Assembly: GCF_900199205.1 (NCBI RefSeq) | Contig: NZ_OBMJ01000001.1 | Span: 434,001-498,000 of the forward strand | Source of the DNA: Streptomyces sp. 1331.2 | GTDB taxonomy: Bacteria > Actinomycetota > Actinomycetes > Streptomycetales > Streptomycetaceae | Reading direction: 5' to 3' | DNA length: 64,000 bases | Shown: positions 1 through 9,065 of the stretch, one piece after another | Layout: every line of letters starts with the position of its first letter | Numbering within the stretch: the first letter of the stretch is position 1 | Notes under the pieces: model-generated | The model's input: only the letters and a program-made list of their open reading frames with translations | The model's database searches: none | Told to the model about the DNA's origin: nothing | Position numbers and translations under genes: made by a program

Positions 1-2454
1 CTGGCCGCCGTGCGCGTTGGCCAGCTTGTTCAGCGCGGAGGTCTCGGTGGCCGCCTCGGCCGCTGCCGGAGCGACGGCGCCCAGGCCGAGCCCGTGCAGC
101 CCCACGGCGTTGCCGAGGTCCTGGACGAAGGCCAGCGCGATCGCGGCCCGGCCTGCCGGCGGGGCCGGGCTGTTGGGGTCGACGACCTGGCCGATGGTGG
201 CCTGGTAGGCGGCCTGGAGGGTGTTGATCGGCAGCACCGCGTCGGCCGCGCCGAGCAGGGCCTTGCCGATCCCGCCCTCCTCGTAGCCGACGGCCAGGCC
301 CTGGACGGCGTTGCGGCCGACCATGAACGCCCCGAGCTGGGCGGCCCCGGCGGCGGTCAGCGGCACCGCGAACGGGGCCAGCAGCATTTCGGTGGCGATG
401 GCGACGTGCTGGACCCGGGTGGCGCCGGCCTCGTGCTCCTGGGCCTCGACCGCCTGCAGCTCGGCCGCGGCCGCCTCCCGCTCGGACTGGCCCTGCGCCT
501 GGTTGAACACGGCGGTGGTCAGCTGCCGCAGCGAGCCCTCGGTGTCGGTGCCCGGGGCTCCGCTCTCGATCCGCTGCAGCACCCGGTTCGCCGGCTCGAA
601 CTGTCCGGGCGGCAGGTGGTCGATGAGGTTGCTCAGGTGGTTCTCCTGCGCCTCGATCCCGTCCAGCCGGTGGAGGTAGTCGGTGTAGTCCCGGTCGGCC
701 TGGCTGCTGGCGGCGGCGAGCTTGACCCTGCCCTCGTCCCGGATCGTCTCCCGCTGCCCCCTTCCGGTGATGTCGGCGGCGGGGATCTTCGCCTCCAGGG
801 TTTCGATGGCCTGCAACTGGTCGGGGGTCAGGCCCTGGGTGGGGTCGACGCTCTCGTGGAGCGCCCGCAGCTGCTGCCAGTACGACGGGTCGTACATGTT
901 GGCGCCGTCGAGCGCGCTCAGCCGGTGCCGGATGTCCTGGGCCGGGTCGGAGGTGGGGGGCGCGTCCGGGGCGGGCTCGGGCTCGTCCTCGGCGGGCGCG
1001 GCGCCGGCCGGTGCGGTCGCGCTGTCGCCCGGGCCGGGTGGCAGGCCGGGCAGGCCGGGGATGCCGGCCAGCGGCCGGCCGTCCCCGCCGTCCCCGCCGT
1101 CCCCGCCGGGCGGGACGTCGAAGGGTTCGTGGAGCTCGGGCCCGGGAGGCAGGTCGGGCAGCGACAGCGCTTCTGGTTCGTCCGCCGGGAGCGGCGGGAG
1201 CACTCCGGCGTCGACCGGGAACGGCGCCTGCGTGCTGGGCAGGGTCAGTGCCGGGTCCGCCAGCCCCTGGGCGTGACGCCAGTTGAGGTACTGGTTGAAC
1301 TCGGCGTCGGTGGGCGGGTCGGTGAAGCCTGGGTGGGTGGCGCGCCAGCGCTGGAAGGCCGGGTCGTCCAGCAGGCCCTGGATCCAGTTGTTGACCGCCT
1401 TGCGGTCGCCGGGCGGCATGCCGGGCTGCGGCTGCCAGGGCGCGCCGCCGCCCGCGTCCGGGCCGCTGTCGTCCGGGCCGCCGGTGTCCCCGCCGGTGCC
1501 CGGCTCGCTCGCCAGGGAGCCGGCCAGGTTGCCGAGGAAGGAGCCCAGGACCCCGCCGAGCGCGGCCGCACTCGCCCCGGCCGCCGAGTACCGCAGCACG
1601 GTGGTGCTGCCGCCGCAGCTCAGCCAGGCCTGCCCGGAGCACTCCAGCGAGCCGCCGTCGTCGGCGTGGGCCGGGAGGGCGTCGGTGAGTCCGTGCAGGA
1701 GCAGCACCGCGCCGACGATCAGCGCGAGGCAGGCGGTGGCGGGCGGGCGCGCGCCGGTGACGCCGATCAGGACGGCGGCCAGCGCGAGGGCCCCGGCCAG
1801 GCCCCACTTGACCGCGCTGTCGGTGACGAAGGAGGCGACGATCAGCGAGACGGCGGAGCCGAGCATGCCCACCGTCATCCCGGTGATCCCGGTGATCCGG
1901 TGGTGGCGGGTCGGCGCGACCTGCTTGACCACCGCCGACCAGATCCGGCGCAGGGACGTCGACACGATGCTCCCGAGCACGGTCGGCGCGCCCGCGAGCA
2001 GCCCGACGGCGAGCACCGCCCCGGCCGCGGCCGGCACCACCTGGGCGGCGAGCAGCGCCGCCGCCGCGCCCCACAGCAGGTGGACGGAGGCTGCGCGGTC
2101 GCCACGGACCAGCGCGCCGAGCGTCCGCGGCAGGGCGCGCAGGTCGGCGAGGAAGCGGGTGGTGCCGACGGCGTGCCAGTAGCCGACCACGCCGAACAGC
2201 ACGGTGGTGAGCAGGCCCCAGAACAGCGCGCCCTGGAGGAAGTTGTTGTGGCTGGTGGCCGGCGCCCCGTGCGGGACCTTGCGCCAGCCGCCGTAGCGGA
2301 CGGCGATCAGCCAGACGTTCGTCGCGTAGCCGATCAGGCCGCCGACCACGGCGCCGGTCACGGCGGACACGGCGTGCTCGCGCAGCCAGCCGGGCAGCTG
2401 CCGGGCGACCTCGGCGAGGGTGGGGACGGTCCGCGGAGCCGTGGCGGTGGTCAT
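1..2454 (-). CDS. large multi-pass membrane protein, truncated by the window edge
   Basis: I do not recognise a named family. Reading inward from an ATG at 2454, 818 codons stay open to the window edge, so the C-terminus is missing. About seven hydrophobic segments are visible (residues ~30-52, 73-93, 125-161, 192-210, 216-234, 240-258, 286-312). A Gly/Pro/Asp-rich linker (~315-350), a soluble stretch with a WIQG motif, a second Pro/Gly-rich linker and a long Ala/Glu/Gln-rich, probably helical region follow. The start codon overlaps the stop of the upstream gene (ATGA), so the two proteins are probably made together and may form one complex. A role in secretion or envelope function is possible but only a guess. 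No enzymatic motif was seen. Confidence 0.8.
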   Translation of the reverse strand, partial: MTTATAPRTVPTLAEVARQLPGWLREHAVSAVTGAVVGGLIGYATNVWLIAVRYGGWRKVPHGAPATSHNNFLQGALFWGLLTTVLFGVVGYWHAVGTTRFLADLRALPRTLGALVRGDRAASVHLLWGAAAALLAAQVVPAAAGAVLAVGLLAGAPTVLGSIVSTSLRRIWSAVVKQVAPTRHHRITGITGMTVGMLGSAVSLIVASFVTDSAVKWGLAGALALAAVLIGVTGARPPATACLALIVGAVLLLHGLTDALPAHADDGGSLECSGQAWLSCGGSTTVLRYSAAGASAAALGGVLGSFLGNLAGSLASEPGTGGDTGGPDDSGPDAGGGAPWQPQPGMPPGDRKAVNNWIQGLLDDPAFQRWRATHPGFTDPPTDAEFNQYLNWRHAQGLADPALTLPSTQAPFPVDAGVLPPLPADEPEALSLPDLPPGPELHEPFDVPPGGDGGDGGDGRPLAGIPGLPGLPPGPGDSATAPAGAAPAEDEPEPAPDAPPTSDPAQDIRHRLSALDGANMYDPSYWQQLRALHESVDPTQGLTPDQLQAIETLEAKIPAADITGRGQRETIRDEGRVKLAAASSQADRDYTDYLHRLDGIEAQENHLSNLIDHLPPGQFEPANRVLQRIESGAPGTDTEGSLRQLTTAVFNQAQGQSEREAAAAELQAVEAQEHEAGATRVQHVAIATEMLLAPFAVPLTAAGAAQLGAFMVGRNAVQGLAVGYEEGGIGKALLGAADAVLPINTLQAAYQATIGQVVDPNSPAPPAGRAAIALAFVQDLGNAVGLHGLGLGAVAPAAAEAATETSALNKLANAHGGQ

Positions 2455-3602
2455 CTCGGCGCTCCCTCCGGTCCGCTACGGCTCACCGTCCGATCCGCGA
2501 GGGCGGCCCGGTCAACGGCGGCGGTCCGGTTCGCGTCGGCTTGCCGGTCGGCGACGGCGGTCCGGTCCACGATGACGAACCCGCCCGCGTACGGCCGGTC
2601 GGAGGTGCGCACCCGCAGCACGGCGTTGCCCGCGGCGGCGAAGCAGGCCGTGGTCGTGCGCCCGGGCTCCAGCCGCGGCGATCCGACGGCGGCCGGCAGG
2701 GTGTACGGCACCGGGTCCCCGTTGTGCAGGTCCACGCAGCCGTGCGCGGGGATCCGCAGGTACTGCGGGTGGAAGCGGCCGTCCAGCACCAGGGCGCTGG
2801 GGCCGGGCGCCACCCGCTGGCCGGCCCGGACGGTGGCCGGCGTGCCGAACGGCCGCTGCCAGACCACCAGCACCAGCAGGACGGCCAGCAGCGCGTACGC
2901 GGTGGTGTGCGGGCCGACCTCGCGCAGTCGGCCGACGGTGCGTTCGGGGTCGGCGGCCAGCAGGCCCAGCGGGGTGCCGTAGGCGAGGTGCCCGGCGTAG
3001 GCGATGGCGATCAGTCCCGGGCCGCGCAGGGCGTAGACGCCCGCGACGGGCGAGGCCACGACGAGGGTTTCGATCATCAGGCCCCAGGCCAGGGCCCACT
3101 GCCAGCGCCGGCCGGAGGCGAGGACGGCGTAGCTGATCCCGAAGCCGATGCCGTTGGAGAAGTGGAAGGCCCAGCCGAGCAGCCCGGTGCGCGGGTCGGA
3201 GGAGTCCGCGCCCAGGGCGAGGACGCCGTAGGTGTCGATCGGCGCGAAGAGCCGGACCCCGGCCAGGGCGAACGGCACCCGGAACAGGTCGTAACCGAGG
3301 GTGCCGAGCAGGCCGCCGACGGCGCCGACCACGAGAGCGCGGTGCAGTCGACGTCGGTGCGGGCGGCGGGCGGTGGCCACGCCGAGGGCGGCGAGCAGCG
3401 CGAGGCTCGGCACGGTGGCCGACCAGAACCAGACGGCGAACGGCGCCAGGCCGTACGACCAGGCCAGGACGGGGGTGACGGGGAGGAGTCCGAGCAGCGC
3501 GCACAGGATCGCGGCACCTCTCCCACCGGGTCCGAGACGGGCCCGGACCACTGGGCCGACCACGGTCGAGGTGCGTTGCTCTCCTCGTGCCCGCTCCGCC
3601 AT
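2451..3602 (-). CDS. membrane protein with C-terminal cupredoxin-like domain
   Basis: 383 residues. The first ~245 residues contain about six to seven hydrophobic segments separated by short basic loops. The rest (about 255-350) looks like a beta-rich cupredoxin-type fold: a strand-rich stretch with an amino group context of the form DLHNGD and a late Cys-Phe in a GNAVLRV-type strand. I cannot identify a full His-Cys-His-Met copper site, so metal binding is doubtful. The last ~30 residues are a low-complexity run of Arg, Ala, Asp, Thr and Val with repeating DR and AAV elements. The stop codon overlaps the ATG of the next membrane protein by four bases, which implies translational coupling. 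The function is unknown. Confidence 0.75.
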   Translation of the reverse strand: MAERARGEQRTSTVVGPVVRARLGPGGRGAAILCALLGLLPVTPVLAWSYGLAPFAVWFWSATVPSLALLAALGVATARRPHRRRLHRALVVGAVGGLLGTLGYDLFRVPFALAGVRLFAPIDTYGVLALGADSSDPRTGLLGWAFHFSNGIGFGISYAVLASGRRWQWALAWGLMIETLVVASPVAGVYALRGPGLIAIAYAGHLAYGTPLGLLAADPERTVGRLREVGPHTTAYALLAVLLVLVVWQRPFGTPATVRAGQRVAPGPSALVLDGRFHPQYLRIPAHGCVDLHNGDPVPYTLPAAVGSPRLEPGRTTTACFAAAGNAVLRVRTSDRPYAGGFVIVDRTAVADRQADANRTAAVDRAALADRTVSRSGPEGAPR

Positions 3603-3675
3603 TTCGGGGATCCGATCCGACCTTCACCTGCCACGATTCCACCGGCAGGTCACCGGGGGCAACCGGTTCGGGTGA

Positions 3676-4752
3676 CTACGCTTCGAGGTCCCACAGCCGG
3701 ATCGTGCCGTCGGCGCTCGCCGAGACGGCGCGGCGGCCGTCCGGGGTGAAGGCGACGGCGTTCACGTTCCCGGTGTGGCCCTCGAAGCGGGCCGCCTCAC
3801 GGCCGTCCGCCGGGTCGACCAGCCGGGCGCGGTTGTCGATGCCGAGGTCGGCGAGGAGTTCCGCGTCGTAGTAGTCCGTGCCGCTTCCGATCAGCAGCCA
3901 CCGGCCGTCGGGCGCGACCGCGAGGCAGAGCAGGTTGCCGGAGCCGACCTCGAAGCGGCCGGTCTCGGCGCCGGTGGCCACGTCCCACACGTGCAGCCGG
4001 TTGTCCATGGTGGTGGCGACGGCGAGGGCGCCGCGGGCGGCGAAGCCGACGGCGGTGACCACGAACAGCCCCTCGCCGAAGCGGCGCAGCTCCTTCCCGC
4101 TCTCCAGCTCCCACAGCCGTACCTGGTCGGCGCCGAACTCGGTCTGGGCGGCGCCGGAGAGCAGCAGCCGGCGGTCCGGGGAGAACGCGACGGCGGCGAC
4201 GTCCGCGGTGTGCCCGGGGAAGCGGCGCAGCTCCTGACCGGTCGCCGGATCCCAGCAGCGGACGGTGTGGTCCCCGCAGCCGGTCGCCACCAGCCGGCCC
4301 TCCGGGGAGAAGGCCGCGGAGAGACAGCCCTGCTCCTGCCCGGGGAAGCGGCGCAGTTCGGTGCCGGTGGCGGTGTCCCACAGGCGCGCGGCCCCCCAGA
4401 CGCCGCCGGACACCGCGGACCGGCCGTCCGGGGAGAGAGCGGCGCACTGTACCCCGTCGTCGTGCGCGACCCAGCGGCGGAGCTCCGCCCCGGTGGCGAG
4501 GTCCCAGAGCCGGAGGGTGCGGTCCGCGCTGCCGGACAGGATCCGGCGGCCGTCGGCGGAGACGGCGACGCAGGTCACGGGGGCAGTGTGGCCGGTGAGG
4601 ACGGTCTCCCGGGGCGGCGGGCCCGGTGGGGGGCCCGGTGGGGGCCCGGGGGTGGTGGCGGAGGCGGAGGTCCCGGCGGGGGGCCTGACGGGGGACCCGA
4701 CGGCGGGCCGGGAGGTGGGGTCGCGGTACCTGGCATGACGGCGCTCCGGCAT
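3676..4752 (-). CDS. WD40 repeat protein, complete seven-bladed propeller
   Basis: 358 residues. After a Pro-rich N-terminus (about residues 1-48, with PPPG repeats) there are seven WD40 repeats. Each ends in a WD/WE/VD-type dipeptide and most carry GH or SPDGR-type turns: three blades have a full GH...WD pattern and blade 6 carries a ~15-residue insertion with DYYDAELL. Seven blades make one closed propeller, so the protein is probably a cytoplasmic scaffold. In actinomycetes such propellers are often fused to Ser/Thr kinases, but no kinase domain or transmembrane anchor is present here. The partner is unknown. The 73-bp gap to the upstream membrane-protein gene allows co-transcription but does not prove it. 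Confidence 0.9.
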   Translation of the reverse strand: MPERRHARYRDPTSRPAVGSPVRPPAGTSASATTPGPPPGPPPGPPPRETVLTGHTAPVTCVAVSADGRRILSGSADRTLRLWDLATGAELRRWVAHDDGVQCAALSPDGRSAVSGGVWGAARLWDTATGTELRRFPGQEQGCLSAAFSPEGRLVATGCGDHTVRCWDPATGQELRRFPGHTADVAAVAFSPDRRLLLSGAAQTEFGADQVRLWELESGKELRRFGEGLFVVTAVGFAARGALAVATTMDNRLHVWDVATGAETGRFEVGSGNLLCLAVAPDGRWLLIGSGTDYYDAELLADLGIDNRARLVDPADGREAARFEGHTGNVNAVAFTPDGRRAVSASADGTIRLWDLEA

Positions 4753-4934
4753 CGGGGAAGGACCCGCCCGCGACCACTGTCGACGCTACGCCTGCCTCCG
4801 CTCGCGCTTCCACCGGGCGGATGGCCGCCCCCGCCCTACAGGCGGCCGGTGTCGAGTTCGAGGTCGAAGGGCGCCGGGAGACGGACGGACGTACCGTTCC
4901 GTGCGTGCTCGGATTGTCAGCCGGTCAGCCGCGG

Positions 4935-5720
4935 TCAGCCGGCCGTCCAGGGTGCTTCCGGGAGCCTGGCGCTGCCGTCGTGACCGGAGAACTCCACGGT
5001 GGTCGGCGTGCCCAGGCCCGCCATCCGCATCGTCACCCGGCGCAGCCCGCCGTCGCCGTCGACCCAGTAGGTCAGCGGTGACCGGCCGCCGTCGGGCGCG
5101 GCGCCCTGGGCGCGCGGGCCGGCGAACCGGTCGTAGCTGCGGCCGTCGATCCGGTCGTGGCCCAGCCAACGGGCGCCGGACTGGGCGAGCAGCAGCGGGT
5201 TGTCGGGGCGGTCGGCGCCGAGCTGGACCAGCAGGCTGAGCCCGGCGTCCAGCGGGTCCGCGGTGTACGAGCGCGGCGACCAGCCGGCCCGCGGCACGTG
5301 CTCGGCCTGCTGCCACGCCGGGCCGTCCACGCCGGCCGGCTCGGGGGCCAGGCCGAGGCCGCCGGTGTCCCAGACGATCAGCCCGTGGTCCAGCGGCCCG
5401 CTCGCCCCGGTGGTCCGGTAGCGGCCCACGCCCCGGTGGCTGCGGTAGTCCACGACGCCCTCGACCCGGATGGTGACGCTCCCGCCCTCGGCGGCCGTGA
5501 GCCTCACCCCCACCGGGCCGGCCTGGTAGAGGTTCAGCCGGGACAGGGCCAGCCGGGAGGCCTCGTCGGTGGTCACCGGCCGTTCCGCGGGCTCGTCGGA
5601 AACCGTCCGGTAGGCGACCAGGCCGCCCGCCGCGGTGCCGCACACCGCGAGCGCGACCAGGGCCCGGAGCCAGCGGCGCCGGTGCGGCCTGGGGCTGTCG
5701 GTCTTCGGCGTGCGGGCCAT
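4935..5720 (-). CDS. membrane-anchored extracytoplasmic protein of unknown function
   Basis: 261 residues. A short Arg-rich cytoplasmic tail is followed by one hydrophobic helix at about residues 18-37. There is no lipobox Cys, so this is an uncleaved anchor or signal sequence. The remaining ~220 residues form an extracytoplasmic domain with paired strands, a repeated GxV-type pattern and a late YWVDGDGGLRR strand. That strand resembles the LppX/LprG-like outer lipoprotein fold, in which the protein measures or carries a hydrophobic ligand; this resemblance is an inference from pattern only. The ATG at 5720 is preceded by a GAAGG-like element. It lies just downstream of the surface-protein gene on the same strand, separated by a strong hairpin (5769-5805), so it is probably transcribed separately. 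Confidence 0.7.
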   Translation of the reverse strand: MARTPKTDSPRPHRRRWLRALVALAVCGTAAGGLVAYRTVSDEPAERPVTTDEASRLALSRLNLYQAGPVGVRLTAAEGGSVTIRVEGVVDYRSHRGVGRYRTTGASGPLDHGLIVWDTGGLGLAPEPAGVDGPAWQQAEHVPRAGWSPRSYTADPLDAGLSLLVQLGADRPDNPLLLAQSGARWLGHDRIDGRSYDRFAGPRAQGAAPDGGRSPLTYWVDGDGGLRRVTMRMAGLGTPTTVEFSGHDGSARLPEAPWTAG

Positions 5721-5768
5721 GCGGGTGCCTTCTCTCGTCGATCGGTCGGTCGTGGGGTCACAGCAGTC

Positions 5769-5805
5769 GGGCGGGCTCGGGGACGTTCGGTCCCCGGGCC
5801 CGCCC
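5769..5805 (-). terminator. terminator-like hairpin after the LPNTG surface-protein gene
   Basis: A 16-base-pair GC-rich stem (one T.G pair) encloses a five-base loop. It sits 22 bases beyond the stop codon of the surface-protein gene, read on the minus strand. No T-run follows, as is usual in actinomycetes. Confidence 0.7.
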
Positions 5806-5826
5806 GGCCCGGCTCGGGCGGTCGTG

Positions 5827-8622
5827 CTAACCCTGCCGGACGGCCCTGCGCCTACGGGCCAGCAGCACCAGCGCCGTACCGAGGGTGAGCAGCGCCGCTG
5901 CGCCCGTCACGGCGAACGGGATCGACTGGCCCGCACCGGTGTTGGGCAGGTGCCCGGGCCCGGGGCCCGGCGGGACCGGAGGTGCCGGAGGTGCCGGCAC
6001 CGGGGTCGACGTCGGCGTCGGTGCCGGCGTCTCGGTCGGGGTCGGGGTGGGCGTCGGGGTCGGGGTGGGCGTCGGGGTCGGGGTGGGCGTCGGGGTCGGG
6101 ATCAGCCGGTTCACGGCCGTCACCTCGACACCGGCATCGAGGTTCTCGGAGGTGAGGACCAGCGGCCCGAACACCGTGACGTCAGGCGCCGAGTAGCCCG
6201 CGGGCGGGCTCACCTCCTGCCAGTAGTACGTCCCCGGCACCCCGGTGCCACCGCAGAGCCCGTCGGCGCCGGTCGTGCACGGTTCGCCGACCTTGCTGTC
6301 GGGCTTGTCGCCGGTCGGCTGCAGCCCGTCGGTGCCGTTGGTCTCGTGCCACAGCTGGAACTTGGCGCCCGCCAGCGGTTTGCCGTCCTGGTCGTGCTTG
6401 ACCAGGCGCAGCGCGCCCTCCTGTTGACGGAAGCCGAAGTCGTAGGTGTGGTCGTTCTCGCCGGGCCCGCCGGTGGTCAGCGCCCGTTCCGGGTACTTCC
6501 CGCCGGTCGGGACGATGCCCTTCGAGTCGACGAAGTGGTTGTCGCCGACGTCGTGTTCGGTGGCGACCCACTGGAACAGCGGCCCGCCCTTGGCGTAGTC
6601 GGCCGGGTTGTCCAGCCGGATCGTGTACTTGGTCTTCGGCTTGAGGCCGCCCTCGACGTTGCTGTCGTCGAAGTAGTACTCGCCGCGCGCCGTGGTCTTC
6701 GCCGTGCCGACCAGCTTCCCCGACTCGTCGTACAGGTGGACGGTGGCGCCCGGAACCGGGCGCTGGCCCGGCAGTTGGAGGCCGCTGCGCTCCGGGTCGT
6801 ACCAGACCCGGTTGCCGATCTGCAGCGGTGCCTGGTCGCAGAGCACTTCGAGGTCGCCCATCGCGGCGCCCTTGCCGAACGGCGGGAGCGGTCCGACCGG
6901 ATTGAGGCGCAGGCCTCCGTCGGCCTTGCCGTCGCGCTTCTCGAAGCCCGCGCCGTAGCCGAAGGCCATGCCGTTGGTGTCGTAGCCCGAGGTCGCGATG
7001 GAGTTCTCGACCTTGGAGAACGCCATTCCGGCGTTCAGGGCGTTGTTGTGGCCGATCCGGTTGGTGTCGAAGAACCGGGTGCCCCGGGTGGTGGCCCCGC
7101 AGCCCTTGTTGGTGTCCAGCACGTAGGTGCCGTTCACCGGGCAGGCCTTGTCGAGGTCACCGCCGGGCAGGACGGTGGCCATCGTGCCGGCCGTCGGTCC
7201 GGCCGCCGACTGGTCGCCGAAGCGGTCCCGGAAGGCGAGCAGCATCGTGCCGTCGGTCTCGAAGGCGATCTCCGCCACCGCCGGCTCGGGGTTGGCCATG
7301 TACCCGGTGCAGGCCTGGCCGTTCTGCGTGGCCGGGAAGGTGTCCTGCCACGGGAACCAGCCGGCGCCGGGGCAGGGACCGCCGACCGTGGCGCCGCGCG
7401 GGTAGTCGAGCGGCTGGTCCAGCACGGCGCTCTTGAACACGCCGGTGGCCGGGTCGAAGGGCAGCACCACGGCCCGCAGGTCCGAGGTCTTGCCGGTCGA
7501 CTCGCCGGAGCAGACCCCGCCGAGGTAGCCGGTGCCGTCCTGCAGGCCGAGGCCGTACGGTCGCCAGTCCCCGGGGGCCGGGCAGCCCGGGTCGGGGATC
7601 GGGTAGGCGGCCTCGGGCTCGGCGGCCGTGGGCTTGGTGGCGTCGTAGCGGTAGAGCTTGCGGTCGTGGAGGTTGACGACGAGGAGGTCCTTGCCGTCGT
7701 CGCTGATCTTGATGCCGCCGAGGCTCTCCTTGCCCACCGCGGGCAGGAAGGCGTCGTCGTTGCCCGGGCCGTGCGGCGTGGTGCCGGCGTCCGGGACGGT
7801 GGCGAACAGGGTGGTCTTCTTCTGCGCGAGGTCGGTCACGTAGATCGCGCCGGGGCCGCCGGGGCCGTACGCGGTGGTGCGCTTGGCCGAGGCCGCGGAG
7901 AAGAGCCGCTTGTCGGTCCTGTTCCAGGCGAGGCCGTAGAGGTTGCCGGTCTGCTCGGCCGTGGCCAGGTCGGTCACGGTCGCGTCGGTGCCGGCCACGC
8001 CCCGGGCGCCGTACGGGAAGGAGACCAGCGTGTGCGCCGATCCGCCTTCCCTGGGCGCCGGTTGACAGCCCGTCACCAGCGGCGCGTTCTTCTGGCAGTA
8101 GTCACCCGGGCTCCACAGCCCGGTGGTGAACTCCACCTTCTTGCCGCCGGAGAGGTCGACGAACTCCTCGTTGCTGCTGAGCTGGTCGGGCGCGCCGGCC
8201 AGCCCCTGGCGGGAGGCGAAGGCCGGGAACAGCCCGCCCGGCTTCGGATTCACCACCTGGACACGGTACTTGCCGCCGGTGACCTTGCCGGCGGCCGGCG
8301 ACAGGGTCACGGTGCCGTCCGCCTTCGTGGTGCCCTCGATCCCGACGCCCGCGTCGTCGGTGAGCGTCACCCTCACGCCCGCCATGCCCGGTTCCAGCGC
8401 GGGCGTCCACACCCCGGTGGTGTCCACGGCCCGGATCACCCGGACCGTCACCGTCCCGTCGCCGGTCTGCGGGAAGGCCGACGGGGCCGCCGCCAGCGAG
8501 CAGGCGCCGATCCCGACGGCCAGGGCCACCGCGCCGCCGAGCGTGCGGCCGCCGAGGTCCCCCGGCCGCCACCGAGCCGGGCCGCGTGCGGCGCCGGCTG
8601 TTCGTTCACTTGTCGTCGTCAT
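5827..8622 (-). CDS. LPNTG-anchored surface protein with SdrD-B and SpaA-like domains
   Basis: About 931 residues from the ATG at 8622 (a start at 8634 is also possible; neither has a strong ribosome-binding site). An N-terminal basic stretch plus hydrophobic signal peptide is followed by an SdrD-B/Cna-B-like domain, a ~450-residue middle part with propeller-like repeats (GNLYGLAWN, LFSAAS, GLGLQDGTGYLGG), a second SdrD-B domain starting IGNRVWYDPERSG, a SpaA/prealbumin-like domain (GALRLVKHDQDGKPLAGAKF), a threonine-proline repeat stalk and a C-terminal LPNTG motif, hydrophobic helix and Arg-rich tail. This is the standard layout for sortase-dependent attachment to peptidoglycan. No sortase lies in the window, so a housekeeping sortase elsewhere must act. 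A likely role is surface adhesion or aerial-growth coat; the ligand is unknown. Confidence 0.88.
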   Translation of the reverse strand: MTTTSERTAGAARGPARWRPGDLGGRTLGGAVALAVGIGACSLAAAPSAFPQTGDGTVTVRVIRAVDTTGVWTPALEPGMAGVRVTLTDDAGVGIEGTTKADGTVTLSPAAGKVTGGKYRVQVVNPKPGGLFPAFASRQGLAGAPDQLSSNEEFVDLSGGKKVEFTTGLWSPGDYCQKNAPLVTGCQPAPREGGSAHTLVSFPYGARGVAGTDATVTDLATAEQTGNLYGLAWNRTDKRLFSAASAKRTTAYGPGGPGAIYVTDLAQKKTTLFATVPDAGTTPHGPGNDDAFLPAVGKESLGGIKISDDGKDLLVVNLHDRKLYRYDATKPTAAEPEAAYPIPDPGCPAPGDWRPYGLGLQDGTGYLGGVCSGESTGKTSDLRAVVLPFDPATGVFKSAVLDQPLDYPRGATVGGPCPGAGWFPWQDTFPATQNGQACTGYMANPEPAVAEIAFETDGTMLLAFRDRFGDQSAAGPTAGTMATVLPGGDLDKACPVNGTYVLDTNKGCGATTRGTRFFDTNRIGHNNALNAGMAFSKVENSIATSGYDTNGMAFGYGAGFEKRDGKADGGLRLNPVGPLPPFGKGAAMGDLEVLCDQAPLQIGNRVWYDPERSGLQLPGQRPVPGATVHLYDESGKLVGTAKTTARGEYYFDDSNVEGGLKPKTKYTIRLDNPADYAKGGPLFQWVATEHDVGDNHFVDSKGIVPTGGKYPERALTTGGPGENDHTYDFGFRQQEGALRLVKHDQDGKPLAGAKFQLWHETNGTDGLQPTGDKPDSKVGEPCTTGADGLCGGTGVPGTYYWQEVSPPAGYSAPDVTVFGPLVLTSENLDAGVEVTAVNRLIPTPTPTPTPTPTPTPTPTPTPTETPAPTPTSTPVPAPPAPPVPPGPGPGHLPNTGAGQSIPFAVTGAAALLTLGTALVLLARRRRAVRQG
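6003..6105 (-). repeat. coding tandem repeat for the Thr-Pro stalk
   Basis: Short GC-rich units alternating GGTCGGGGT and GGGCGTC give about a dozen Thr-Pro pairs in the wall-spanning stalk. Such repeats vary in length by slippage, so stalk length may differ between strains. Confidence 0.85.
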
Positions 8623-8634
8623 CCCTGCTCTCAT

Positions 8635-9050
8635 CGTCACGTTGAGGCACTGTCCGGTGGGGCCTGCCGACCGATCTCGCGAGGGAGCCCGTGAGTGGCG
8701 GAAAGCCGCCATTGTTAACGGGAGCTTAAAGCGGGTTCGGACAAGTTCGCAGGAAAACAAGGAACTTTGACGGCGCATCAGACGTTTCGACGGCCGTCGC
8801 ACCTTTGCGCCCCCGCCCGGCGTCGAGCCGTTGACCTGCACAGGCGTGCCACCCCGACCCTGACCGGACTCCCGGATACCGCATGAACCCGCCGACGGTC
8901 GAACACAGTTCCTGCCACATGTGCACACATCACGACCCCGGCTCACCCACCCCACCCGCAACTCCCGCCACGGCCCGGCCGCCACCGTCTGCCCGTCTCC
9001 ACGGCCGGCCCGTCCCGGTTCGGCCGCCCCGGTTCGGCCGGAGCCGGCTC
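8635..9050. other. divergent intergenic region without a gene
   Basis: This gap between the minus-strand surface-protein gene and the plus-strand epimerase gene holds no convincing gene. About 8695-8790 is distinctly AT-richer than the surroundings and probably carries the promoter of the surface-protein gene. An inverted pair AAGTTC / GAACTT, spaced 11 bases, lies near 8744-8766 and could be an operator. The part nearest 9066 is GC-rich and contains the weak -10 element of the epimerase gene. Confidence 0.4.
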
Positions 9051-9065
9051 TGGCACGATGGCCGG

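Noticed and set aside
10..2982. A 990-residue plus-strand open reading frame over the first three kilobases
   Set aside because: It is Arg/Gly-rich with no domain pattern and runs opposite two minus-strand membrane proteins whose codons show the expected third-position GC bias and ATGA overlap.
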